Origin: Nitrospira sp.
GTDB lineage: Bacteria > Nitrospirota > Nitrospiria > Nitrospirales > UBA8639
Assembly: GCA_028819435.1 (NCBI GenBank)
Contig: JAPPLK010000029.1
Location: 1-63,223 of the forward strand
Direction of reading: 5' to 3'
DNA length: 63,223 bases
Position numbers and translations under genes: made by a program. This document shows positions 9,182 to 17,589 of the stretch, piece after piece. Each line of letters begins with the position of its first letter. Position 1 is the stretch's first letter. Below the pieces are notes generated by a model that worked only from the letters and a program-made list of their open reading frames with translations, was not told where the DNA came from and did not search any database.

Positions 9182-11602
9182 ATGGCGGAGGATACCGCTG
9201 AGGTCAGGGGTTTTGGTACCGGAACTGCCGGGGGAGAGGAACTGATCCGGCCGTCGATCTGGAACGCTCTCCCATACTTTATTCCCCTCTCGATTTTTCC
9301 CCTCGTGGTCATGGCCGCGATAAAGGGTGGCTGGTGGCTTGCGGGTCCGTTCTTCTTCTTATGGCTCGCGGACAACCTCGATGCCGCGTTCGGCACGGAA
9401 GAGCGGAACCTGGACCCGAAGAAGACGCGCGAAAGCCAGTTGTTCTGGTACAAGTTGGCCGTCTGGGTGTGGGTGGCGCTTTATCCGATAACGCTCGTCT
9501 TCGCACTCTGGCAGATCCTTGTCGCCGAACGTCTGGTACTATGGGAAGCCGTGTTGATGGTGCTGGCGCTGGGCAGCATGGCCCGGCTGACCCTGAACGC
9601 CGGCCATGACATGATGCATCGGCGCGCCATCTGGGAGCGCTGGATCGGCGAGTTCCTTATGGCGTCCGTCTCCTTCCCTCAAGAGGTCACGGAGCACGTC
9701 TATATCCATCACGCCCATATCGGTACGCCCAAGGACGCGGTGTCCGCGCCAAGGGGTCAGAGTTTCTGGCAGTACTTGCCTCGGTCCGTGGCAAGGAGCT
9801 ACCTCGATACTTGGCGCTTCGAACGCGACTGGCTGGCGCGCCGGCACCTGCCGGTCTGGCACTACACGAATCCGGTGTGGCGTTACTTCCTCGGAGTTGC
9901 CGCGTGGTATGGGTTGGCGTATTGGATTGGTGGCGTATGGGGACTCTTGGTCCTCGCCGTCATTTGCATCCTGGGGATCTTCCAGTTAAGGGTCGTCGAC
10001 TATGTCCAGCATTACGGGTTGCAGCGCATCCGTCTCCCCGGTGGCCGGTTTGAGCGGGTCCAGCCGCGGCATTCCTGGAGTGCCGCCTATAGGTTTTCCA
10101 ACTGGCTCTATTACAATGCGCAACGTCATGCCGACCACCACATGGTGGCAACCCGACTCTACGCGCTGTTGCAGCATAGCGGGGGTGACAAGGCGCCGCA
10201 ACTGCCGGGAACCTACGCCAAGGCGGTCGGCTTGGCCCTGTTTCCCCGCCGCTGGTTTCAGGCAATGGACCCTCTGGTCGATACCTGGCGCACGCATTTC
10301 TATCCGCAGATCGACGATTGGCGTCCCTACGACAGCCCGGCATTTGCTGCGCGTCCTGAGGCATTCGAGGCGATCGCCGAGATCATCGACTCCGCGCCGC
10401 GTCTGGCTGCGTGGATCAATCACGCCCCGGAATTGCTTGATAACCTCAAAGAAAGGGAGTTCACGGATCTTGACCTCCCTGATGGGTTCGGACCGGATCC
10501 GGAATTCGAGAAGATCGCTCGCCGCGGCCTCGCACGCGTGTACTGGACGCGCGAATTCGGCGTCTCCGAAATGAAGGAACAGATAGCTGATTTCCCCATC
10601 CAGGATAGCCGGGATGCGGTGGAGACGGCGCGAATCTGGTCGAACGACAAGGTCTTTCAGGTCGGCGTGCATATGATGCGCGGCAACCTGTCCCCGATCG
10701 AAGCGGGGATGGCACTCTCACACGTGGCCGAAGCTTCCATCGCTGCCGTGTTGTCGGCTTCCGCCGAAGATTTCGGCGACCCTCTCACCCAAGGAGGAGT
10801 GGCGGGGGTGATTCTGGGTGACCTGGCCAGTGGAGAGGCTGTGCCCGGTGCGGATCTCGACGTCCTGTTTCTGCATGACGGCGGTTCCACGGATCATGCT
10901 GAGGCTCTGTGCCGCCGTTTCCACGAAGCGCTACGCACGTTGTGCCGCGACAACCTGCTGTTCGCGATGGCGCCACGCGACCGGGCGCCGCGCGCGGTCC
11001 GGTCGCTCGCCGAATTCCGCGAACACCACCGGACCGCCGCTTCGGCCGACGAGCTTCAGGAGTTGTTCCGGGCGCGGTGCGTCTTCGCCGCCGGCGATCC
11101 GGTGGTCGGGACGCGGTTCGACGAAGCGCGGCGCGAGATCCTGACCCACGGCGTCGCGCGGGAGGCGCTGATGACCGCGTTGCGGGAGACCGGCACCGGC
11201 ACGACCGAGCCCGATCCGGGCTGCGCGGATGACACGCGTGGAGGCCTCCGGGACGTGGAGAGTGCGGCCCTTTTACTGCAGTTGATCCATGCCGAAGCAT
11301 GTCCGGATGTTCTGGTCTCTGGCGCGGCGTCTGCGTTCCGGACCTTGGGCGCCCGCGGCCTGATCCCCGCTGACGCCGCGGAGCGGATGGAGGCATCCGC
11401 GAAGACGTGGAGAAATCTGCGTGGCATCCTGTCGGTGGTGCTGGAGGACGGCAGTCCGGTGGAAACCGCCGACGCGCGAGTCAAGGCCGTCATCGCGCGG
11501 TCCTGCGGGGTCGATGACTACAGCGGGCTGGCGGAGGCGATCCGTCAAACGGCGTCAAGCGCCGCGGCCGGGATCGCGGCGCTCAACGGGATGAAGACAT
11601 GA
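9182..11602 (+). CDS. Fusion of AlkB-type membrane hydroxylase and GlnE-like nucleotidyltransferase
   Basis: 806 residues from ATG 9182 (GGAGG five bases before; an upstream GTG at 9155 is less likely). Residues about 25-400 are an integral-membrane di-iron hydroxylase: several hydrophobic segments and AlkB histidine boxes GHDMMH (about 140), EHVYIHHAHIGTPKD (about 170), VDYVQHYGL (about 273) and QRHADHH (about 313). From about 410 on, the sequence resembles glutamine-synthetase adenylyltransferase GlnE: LSPIEAGMALSHVAEASI, the nucleotidyltransferase motif GADLDVLFLHD (about 556) and GGLRDVESAALLLQLIHAE (about 688). Both acidic residues of the GSDLDL-type motif are kept. I know of no described protein with this architecture. 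It sits between the FAD enzyme and the YcaO protein. Confidence 0.85.
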   Translation: MAEDTAEVRGFGTGTAGGEELIRPSIWNALPYFIPLSIFPLVVMAAIKGGWWLAGPFFFLWLADNLDAAFGTEERNLDPKKTRESQLFWYKLAVWVWVALYPITLVFALWQILVAERLVLWEAVLMVLALGSMARLTLNAGHDMMHRRAIWERWIGEFLMASVSFPQEVTEHVYIHHAHIGTPKDAVSAPRGQSFWQYLPRSVARSYLDTWRFERDWLARRHLPVWHYTNPVWRYFLGVAAWYGLAYWIGGVWGLLVLAVICILGIFQLRVVDYVQHYGLQRIRLPGGRFERVQPRHSWSAAYRFSNWLYYNAQRHADHHMVATRLYALLQHSGGDKAPQLPGTYAKAVGLALFPRRWFQAMDPLVDTWRTHFYPQIDDWRPYDSPAFAARPEAFEAIAEIIDSAPRLAAWINHAPELLDNLKEREFTDLDLPDGFGPDPEFEKIARRGLARVYWTREFGVSEMKEQIADFPIQDSRDAVETARIWSNDKVFQVGVHMMRGNLSPIEAGMALSHVAEASIAAVLSASAEDFGDPLTQGGVAGVILGDLASGEAVPGADLDVLFLHDGGSTDHAEALCRRFHEALRTLCRDNLLFAMAPRDRAPRAVRSLAEFREHHRTAASADELQELFRARCVFAAGDPVVGTRFDEARREILTHGVAREALMTALRETGTGTTEPDPGCADDTRGGLRDVESAALLLQLIHAEACPDVLVSGAASAFRTLGARGLIPADAAERMEASAKTWRNLRGILSVVLEDGSPVETADARVKAVIARSCGVDDYSGLAEAIRQTASSAAAGIAALNGMKT

Positions 11603-11649
11603 GCTACGCGCAATTCCGGGAAGGGTATGCGCCGCGGGACATTCGTTAG
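11599..11649 (+). other. Possible 16-codon translationally coupled ORF
   Basis: The ATG overlaps the stop of the preceding gene as ATGA and the frame closes with TAG at 11649, giving MSYAQFREGYAPRDIR. Coupling by stop-start overlap is common for real genes, but the peptide is tiny and matches nothing I know. It may be the decayed start of a former gene or chance. It occupies almost all of the gap before the YcaO gene. Confidence 0.2.
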
Positions 11650-11660
11650 CCAAGTGCGAC

Positions 11661-13988
11661 ATGGCCGAGAAACCCACGTCCCCGCATACAGGTATCCTGA
11701 GGAAGACCACGGCCGCCGACCGCGGCCGCGTCGAGAGGCCCATGCTCGCGCCGCATCTCGAGTTTCGCGACATCGGCGACGGAAAGCTGCTGCTGCTTTC
11801 CGAGAACTTCAACACGCTGCTGGGCGGACGGATGCACGCCGACCTCCTGCCGCTGCTCGACGGCCGCCGTTCGTGCGATGACGTCATCGCCGCCTTGGCC
11901 GCCTCCCATTCGGAATCCGCCGTTCGGACGCAACTCGGTTTCCTGGTCTCCAGGGGATACGTGGTTTCGGGCAATCATGCCATGGAACGGGGAGCGGCCG
12001 CGTTCTGGTCCTCGCTGGGCGCTTCTCCCCGGTGGGCTGAGGAGCGACTGCGGACGTTGACGGTGGCGCTTCACGGCGATGACGGCCGCTTGGCCCGGCG
12101 GCTGGAGGCCATGGGCGTGGCTGAAGCCGGGGAAGGTTATCCGGCGCTGTCGGTGGTGCTCTGCGACGATTATCTCGACCCCCGGCATGCCGAAGTCAAC
12201 CAGCGCCAGCTCGCATCGGGCGCCCCGTGGATGCTGGTCCGGCCGAAGGGCATGCAGACGCTGTTCGGTCCGGTCTTCCGGCCCGCCGGGGAGGGGCCGT
12301 GCTGGGCCTGCCTCGGTTATCGCCTGCGTGCCCACCACGAGATCCACAACTTCCTGCGCAACCTCGCCGGTGCCGCCGCAGCCTTCCGTCCGTGCGTGGC
12401 CGAACCGGCTGTACTGGACACGGTGCACGGCTTCGTGGCGATGGAAATCGCCAAGTGGCTGGTGATGGAGGACGCGGCACCGCTCCACGAGCACGCTCTC
12501 TCGGTGGACCTGGCTCAAATGAAGAGTGAGCACCACGCAGTCATGCGCCGTCCGCAGTGTCCGGCCTGCGGCGACCCGGCGTTGTACCGTGTCGACCGGC
12601 CGTCGCCGCCGGTGCGGTTGCGGCCGAGTCCGAAAGGCGTCCGCAACAGCGGCGGTGTGCGTTCGGTTTCTCCGCAGGAGACCCTGGCCCGGTACCGCCA
12701 CCTGATCGGTCCGGTCAGCGGCGTCGTGACTTGGCTGACGCGCACGACGGAGGAGGCCGATCCCTGGCTGCACGTCCACTGGTCCGGCAGCAACGTCGCG
12801 CTGAGGGCCCGGACGCTGAGCCTCTTGCGTCTCAGCCTGAGGACTAAGAGCGCAGGCAAGGGAAGCACCCCGATCCAGTCCGAAGCGAGTGCCCTGTGCG
12901 AGGCGCTCGAGCGCTACTCCGGCGCGTTCCATGGTGACGAGATCCGCCGCCGGGGACGTTTCGCGGACTTCGTCAAGGACGGCGAGTCGGGAGCCATCCA
13001 CCCGAACGACGTCCAGCTCTTCAGCGAGCGGCAACTGGATCACGCGGCGGAGATCAACGCCGGCGGTCATCCTTACAACGTGGTGCCCGCCCGTTTCGAT
13101 CCGGAATCGGAGCTGGACTGGTCGCCCGTGTGGTCGTTGACCCGGGAACGCCATCGGTATCTGCCGACGTCCATGCTCTACTACGGCATGTCGGAGGAGC
13201 CGCGTCAGCCTTCCGAGTTCGTCGCGGATTCGAACGGCTGCGCCGCCGGCAATACGATGGAGGAAGCGATCCTGCAGGGATTCTTCGAGCTGGTCGAACG
13301 CGACGCTTTCGCCGTCTGGTGGTACAACCGGCTGCGCCTGCCCGGCGTGGACCTGGCCAGCTTCGGCGACGAATACTTGGCGGCCGCCGGCGACTACTAC
13401 CGTGGCCTTGAGCGCGACATGTGGGTGCTGGACGCGACCGGCGATCTCGGCATACCGGTCTTCGTCGCCGTCTCGCGCAGGACCGACAAGAAGGAAGAGG
13501 ACATCATCTACGGCGCCGGCGCCCATACCGACCCTCATATCGCGGCACTACGCGCGGTGTGCGAGATGAACCAGTTCCTCAATTGGGTCCAGGGCTCGGG
13601 GCGCGGCGGCGCCGGGTATCAGGTGGATGATCCGCAATGCCTGTGGTGGTGGCGCAACGCGACGCTGGCGGACCATCCCTACCTCGCCCCGACCCCGGGT
13701 GCGGCGCCGCGCGCCGGTTCGGACTATCCCGTTCCCGATACCGCCGACGTGAGGGAGGACGTGGAGCAGTGCCGCGCGTGGGTGGAGGCCAAGGGCATGG
13801 AGTTCCTCGTGCTGGACCAGACCCGGCCCGACATCGGCATGCCGGTGGCCAGGGTCATCGTTCCGGGCATGCGCCACTACTGGGAACGCTTTGCGCCGGG
13901 CCGTCTTTATGACGTGCCGGTGGAGATGGGATGGCGCGACAGTCCTCTGAGGGAGGAGGATCTCAATCCGGCCCCGGTCATCGGTTGA
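11661..13988 (+). CDS. Fused azoline cyclodehydratase: E1-like leader-binding domain plus YcaO domain
   Basis: 775 residues. Residues about 25-330 resemble the E1/ThiF-like partner protein of TOMM clusters. There is a winged-helix-like peptide-binding start (LLPLLDGRRSCDDVIAAL) and a four-cysteine zinc site made by CWAC (about 214) and CPAC (about 300). Residues about 380-775 are YcaO, with SEASALCEALERYSG (about 405) and GNTMEEAILQGFFELVERDA (about 530) forming the ATP site. Such enzymes activate a peptide amide with ATP so a neighbouring Cys, Ser or Thr cyclises to an azoline. The C-terminus is LNPAPVIG rather than the canonical PxPxP. The expected substrate is the NHLP precursor at 21198-21467, with three cysteines. 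No SagB-type flavin dehydrogenase accompanies it. Confidence 0.92.
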   Translation: MAEKPTSPHTGILRKTTAADRGRVERPMLAPHLEFRDIGDGKLLLLSENFNTLLGGRMHADLLPLLDGRRSCDDVIAALAASHSESAVRTQLGFLVSRGYVVSGNHAMERGAAAFWSSLGASPRWAEERLRTLTVALHGDDGRLARRLEAMGVAEAGEGYPALSVVLCDDYLDPRHAEVNQRQLASGAPWMLVRPKGMQTLFGPVFRPAGEGPCWACLGYRLRAHHEIHNFLRNLAGAAAAFRPCVAEPAVLDTVHGFVAMEIAKWLVMEDAAPLHEHALSVDLAQMKSEHHAVMRRPQCPACGDPALYRVDRPSPPVRLRPSPKGVRNSGGVRSVSPQETLARYRHLIGPVSGVVTWLTRTTEEADPWLHVHWSGSNVALRARTLSLLRLSLRTKSAGKGSTPIQSEASALCEALERYSGAFHGDEIRRRGRFADFVKDGESGAIHPNDVQLFSERQLDHAAEINAGGHPYNVVPARFDPESELDWSPVWSLTRERHRYLPTSMLYYGMSEEPRQPSEFVADSNGCAAGNTMEEAILQGFFELVERDAFAVWWYNRLRLPGVDLASFGDEYLAAAGDYYRGLERDMWVLDATGDLGIPVFVAVSRRTDKKEEDIIYGAGAHTDPHIAALRAVCEMNQFLNWVQGSGRGGAGYQVDDPQCLWWWRNATLADHPYLAPTPGAAPRAGSDYPVPDTADVREDVEQCRAWVEAKGMEFLVLDQTRPDIGMPVARVIVPGMRHYWERFAPGRLYDVPVEMGWRDSPLREEDLNPAPVIG

Positions 13989-14119
13989 GAAACCGCCGTG
14001 ATTTACGTATTTTGGGTTGGATGGGAGAGAACCGGGTTGCGTAAGTTGGCGACCGGCGCCTGCAACGACCTTGCCGTTCGTGAGGTTCCCCGTAGCTGAA
14101 AAAATAGGCATTTGTACTC

Positions 14120-15247
14120 ATGAGCATTCGGGAAGATTGGATCACGACAGAGAAATGGCTCCTGCGCCAGGCGAACTCCATGGGGGAACTGCTGGTGCAG
14201 ATCAGGCCACACATTTCCCCTCTCCTCATTGGCGGCGAGGGATGGGAGCGGCTGTTGGAGCGTGCCGGTGAATCACCTGCAACGATGGCGGCTTTCCCTT
14301 TTGGGTTCGAGCTGCCGTTGCGCGACCCCAGGCCGACCGCCGATTTCGGCGTTTCGCTGGTGGGCGAGAGCCGGACGGCGGCCTTCTATCAGGAGCGGAA
14401 CCGGTCGGGACAGGCAGGCCCTTCGGCGGCGAGGCTGGCCGGGCTGCTGGACGAGACCGACCGGGAAGACTCGTTTCTACGTGGGGTTGTTGGCAGGAAG
14501 ATGCTGCTCGAGTACGACGTCGATCCGGCGCCGGACGGTGGGCGTCCGGATCCCGGGGTGTTTCTCTATCCTGTCGAAGATGCGATCGCCGGCGACGGCC
14601 GGCGGGTTCGAGAACTGGGCGTGGTGCACGATGCGCTGGTCCGTGCCTGCGGCTGGAGTCCGGACGCGGCCGAACGGCAACAACTCGAGGACGTGTATCG
14701 GAGGTTGAATCCGTACACCCTCGTCAGAGCGGTCGGCGCTTTCCCCTCGCGGAGCAGGGCGATTCGCATCGCGGTCACGGGCTTCACCAAGGCGCGGGAC
14801 GTGGCCGCGTTCCTGGACCGCGCCGGCTGGCCGGGGGACAGTACGGTCGTCGCCACCACGGCATCGTACTTCGAGGAACGCGCCGCTTTTGCCTACATGG
14901 GAGTCCACCTGGACGTCGACTCGGGCGGCGTGGGGCCGTCGTTGGGACTGAGCCTGTTTCCAAATGACAATGAATGGCTGAAGGATATCCGGCATTGGAC
15001 CGGCATCATCGACGTCATCGCTGAACAGGGATACGCGCTTCCGGAGAAGCTGACGGAGCTGGCCAACTGGTCCACGGGTTCGACGACGCTGTTCGGCAGG
15101 TCCGGCCCGTTCATGCTCGTGCGCGGCATCCATCACATCAAGTTGGTCATCGGCGGGGAGGGGGTCGAACAGGCCAAGGGCTACGTCTTCTTTTTGATGA
15201 TGTGCGCGCGACCGAATGGGGGAATTGTCGCGAAGGAGACAACCTGA
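14120..15247 (+). CDS. RiPP-cluster protein of unknown function, paralogue 1 (possible ABBA prenyltransferase-like fold)
   Basis: 375 residues, no signal peptide. The predicted pattern repeats alpha-beta-beta units: ADFGVSLVG, KMLLEYDVD followed by GVFLYPVED, IRIAVTGFTKARDVAAFL, AYMGVHLDVDSGGVGPSLGL and IHHIKLVI. It is clearly paralogous to 17590-18732 (shared LLEYDVD, RAGWP, PEKL-ELA-WS and LFGRSGPF). From memory, related uncharacterised proteins accompany NHLP precursors and lanthipeptide synthetases. The order and spacing of the beta pairs also recall cyanobactin prenyltransferases (TruF/PatF type), but this is my inference and sequence similarity is faint. It follows the YcaO gene after 131 bases without a clear ribosome site. 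Confidence 0.65.
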   Translation: MSIREDWITTEKWLLRQANSMGELLVQIRPHISPLLIGGEGWERLLERAGESPATMAAFPFGFELPLRDPRPTADFGVSLVGESRTAAFYQERNRSGQAGPSAARLAGLLDETDREDSFLRGVVGRKMLLEYDVDPAPDGGRPDPGVFLYPVEDAIAGDGRRVRELGVVHDALVRACGWSPDAAERQQLEDVYRRLNPYTLVRAVGAFPSRSRAIRIAVTGFTKARDVAAFLDRAGWPGDSTVVATTASYFEERAAFAYMGVHLDVDSGGVGPSLGLSLFPNDNEWLKDIRHWTGIIDVIAEQGYALPEKLTELANWSTGSTTLFGRSGPFMLVRGIHHIKLVIGGEGVEQAKGYVFFLMMCARPNGGIVAKETT

Positions 15248-15346
15248 CAACCGTCGGAGAGAGCTCCCTTCCATAGGAGTAGCGAACCCTGCCGCAACGG
15301 TCCGGTTGTAGAGGAAGATCTCAACGCTTGAGGGAACGTCAACATC

Positions 15347-16573
15347 GTGAACGTATCGATTTCAGGGAAGCACGACGATGACACGTGGGAAAGCAGGATC
15401 CCTTCGGCGTATCGGGCCGGATACAAAAAGGCGTCTGCGCTGAATCCGGAGCTTGCCGCCAAATATATCCAACACACGGTTGTCGACGACCCGGTTGCCG
15501 ATGCCGTCATCGAGGCGTTGGCCGCGTTCGATCACCGGGAGAGCCAGCGATTCATCAATGCCGGCATGGAGCAGGATGCGAGGGGTCTCGGGGAGGCACC
15601 GCGGCCGTTGCGCGACTTCTTCGAAGAGGTCGGGAGCACACCGGCGTGGTTCGATCCCGACGCGGTTCTTCCGGGCCGTCACGCGTTTCAACGGCACCTG
15701 GACCTGTTCATCCCCGCGTTCGTTGCCGTCACCTTGCGAAACTTCACCAGTTTGATGAGCAAGGTGTTCTTGATGACGGGACAGGTCACGACCCAGCAAG
15801 GCGTGCGGCGAATCCGGCAGAACCTCCGGTATCTGGTCGAGATGCTCATGTTTCCGAACGCCCTTGAGCGTCCGGGAGAAAGCTGGAAGTTTTCCCTCCG
15901 CATCCGGCTGCTGCACGCGGAGATCCGGCAGCGGCTTCGGACGTCGGGTCAATGGGACGAGGCGATTTATGGGGCGCCGGTCAGCGCCGCCAACATGGCG
16001 CTCGCGTCGGCCAACTTCTCCGCGTCGTCGATCCAGGACGTGGATCGATTGGGGGCGAATCTTAACGCCGATGCACGGGCCAGCATCATGCAGATTTGGC
16101 GCTATGCCTCGTGGCTGATCGGGACGCCGGAAGCCCTGCTATTCGACGGCGACGAAGCCGAAACCACCGAGTTTGTCCGGATCGCCCACCTGTGCGAACC
16201 GCCGCCGAACGAAGAATGGGTGAAGACGTCCAACGCGGTGATATACCTCTTGCCCGAGGTCGCCCGGTTAACCGATCGGTCCGCCAAACGGTCCATGGTG
16301 CAACATGCCTATCGGGTTTCACGCGCCCTTATCGGCGACAAGGTTGCCGACCAACTTCGGTTTCCCCGGCAACGGACCTCGGGGCTCCTGATGTGGTTGC
16401 GCTGTAAGGCACGGCTCTACAGAACCTTCCGGCGGCTGGCTCCACACATGGCCCGTAAGTTGAGAGTTGACCCATTCGTGCTGCTGCTCGATACCGCGAT
16501 GATCGACAACCCCAGCTACCAGTTGCCCGATCAGTTGGAGACGGTGCGAGCGAGTCTTGCGAAGCGCAGATGA
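15347..16573 (+). CDS. MpaB/latex-oxygenase-like protein (DUF2236 family)
   Basis: 408 residues, starting at GTG 15347 with GAGGG upstream. The family pattern is visible as FIPAFVAVTLRNFTSLMSKV, then SLRIRLLHAEIRQRL (position of the conserved Arg and His of the haem-pocket helix) and IMQIWRYASWLIGTPEALL. The C-terminal helical part contains RTSGLLMWLRCKARLYRTF. DUF2236 includes the rubber oxygenase Lcp and fungal MpaB', haem-b enzymes that cleave isoprenoid double bonds. A role on an isoprenoid or peptide side chain is an inference from its place between two possible prenyltransferase-like genes. It ends about 100 bases before the methyltransferase. Confidence 0.8.
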   Translation: MNVSISGKHDDDTWESRIPSAYRAGYKKASALNPELAAKYIQHTVVDDPVADAVIEALAAFDHRESQRFINAGMEQDARGLGEAPRPLRDFFEEVGSTPAWFDPDAVLPGRHAFQRHLDLFIPAFVAVTLRNFTSLMSKVFLMTGQVTTQQGVRRIRQNLRYLVEMLMFPNALERPGESWKFSLRIRLLHAEIRQRLRTSGQWDEAIYGAPVSAANMALASANFSASSIQDVDRLGANLNADARASIMQIWRYASWLIGTPEALLFDGDEAETTEFVRIAHLCEPPPNEEWVKTSNAVIYLLPEVARLTDRSAKRSMVQHAYRVSRALIGDKVADQLRFPRQRTSGLLMWLRCKARLYRTFRRLAPHMARKLRVDPFVLLLDTAMIDNPSYQLPDQLETVRASLAKRR

Positions 16574-16671
16574 CTCCCGTATGGTGGAATCGGTCATCGA
16601 ACGGCCGTACGTTTTGAACACGAATGGACCGGCACAGTGGCGTCGCCCCGGACCTCAAGGAGGAACTGAAG

Positions 16672-17565
16672 TTGGAACAGAAACAACAACCGGCTCTCTC
16701 GGTCCACGACCGAGACGTGGCGCGTCACTTCGACGATTGGACTGATGACTTCTACATCAAGTGGTGGCACGTCGATCACGTCCACTTCGGCCTGTTCGAG
16801 GGAAGCGAATCGCTGGTGAAGAGCGAATTTCGCGCGGATTCGAAGGAGTTCGCGCGCGGGCTGGAGCGCATGATCGAGGCCATCGTCGCCCCGGTCATGA
16901 TCGAAAAAGACCACCACGTGGTGGACGCGGGTTGCGGTATCGGGGGAACGGCCATCTATCTCGCAAAGACGCGGGGATGCATGGTCACGGGCGTCAACGT
17001 GAGCACCCGGCAACTGGAGATCGCCCGGCAAAAGGCCGCGGAGGCGGGTCTGGAACAGCGCGTCGGCTTCGAGTACGGAAACTGTTCACGCAGCCTGCCT
17101 ATCGCCAGCGATTCCGTCGACGTGGTCATCAACATCGAAAGCGCCTGCCAATACAGCGATCGAGGACGATTCCTTCGCGAGGTCCGAAGGATCCTCAAAC
17201 CCGGTGGGCGAATCGTGGCGACGGATTGGCTGATGAGCGACGGCCTGACCGCCAGTCAGATCGAAACGTACATTCGGCCGATGTATGAGCCATGGGCGTT
17301 GCAGAGCATGGAGAGCCCGTCCAGCTACATCCCACTGCTGCGCAACGCGGGCCTGAAGGTCTTGGAGTTCGAAGGCTTCAACGGAAAGGACAGCGACAAC
17401 CCGCGGCTCCTTCAGGAGAGTTACCGGATGCTGAAGGGATTGGAGTTCTGCTGGCTGATGCCGGCCAGGGTCCGTCCCATGATGGAGAAGGTCCGGACGC
17501 TGGAAGTGGCGTGGAGTAACAAATGTTTCGAACTGGGGCGGTATTGCGCGGTGAAGTCCGAATAG
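16672..17565 (+). CDS. Class I SAM-dependent methyltransferase
   Basis: About 297 residues from TTG 16672, chosen because AAGGAGG lies eight bases before it; ATG 16624 in the same frame is an alternative. Motif I is VVDAGCGIGGTAIYLAK, followed by VTGVNVSTRQLEIARQKA (motif II region), VINIESACQYS and ILKPGGRIVATDWLMSDGL. This is the small-molecule branch that includes sarcosine/dimethylglycine, tocopherol and geranyl-diphosphate C-methyltransferases. The N-terminal FDDWTDDFYIKWWHVDHVHF probably forms the substrate lid. In this locus it could methylate the peptide terminus, a side chain or an isoprenoid. It is followed by paralogue 2 after 24 bases. Confidence 0.87.
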   Translation: MEQKQQPALSVHDRDVARHFDDWTDDFYIKWWHVDHVHFGLFEGSESLVKSEFRADSKEFARGLERMIEAIVAPVMIEKDHHVVDAGCGIGGTAIYLAKTRGCMVTGVNVSTRQLEIARQKAAEAGLEQRVGFEYGNCSRSLPIASDSVDVVINIESACQYSDRGRFLREVRRILKPGGRIVATDWLMSDGLTASQIETYIRPMYEPWALQSMESPSSYIPLLRNAGLKVLEFEGFNGKDSDNPRLLQESYRMLKGLEFCWLMPARVRPMMEKVRTLEVAWSNKCFELGRYCAVKSE

Positions 17566-17589
17566 ACGCCAGGCAGCCGTCGAACGGCT

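Noticed and set aside
11646..13538. 630-codon minus-strand frame opposite the YcaO gene
   Set aside because: GC-rich antisense frame; the plus-strand product has zinc Cys pairs and YcaO ATP motifs.
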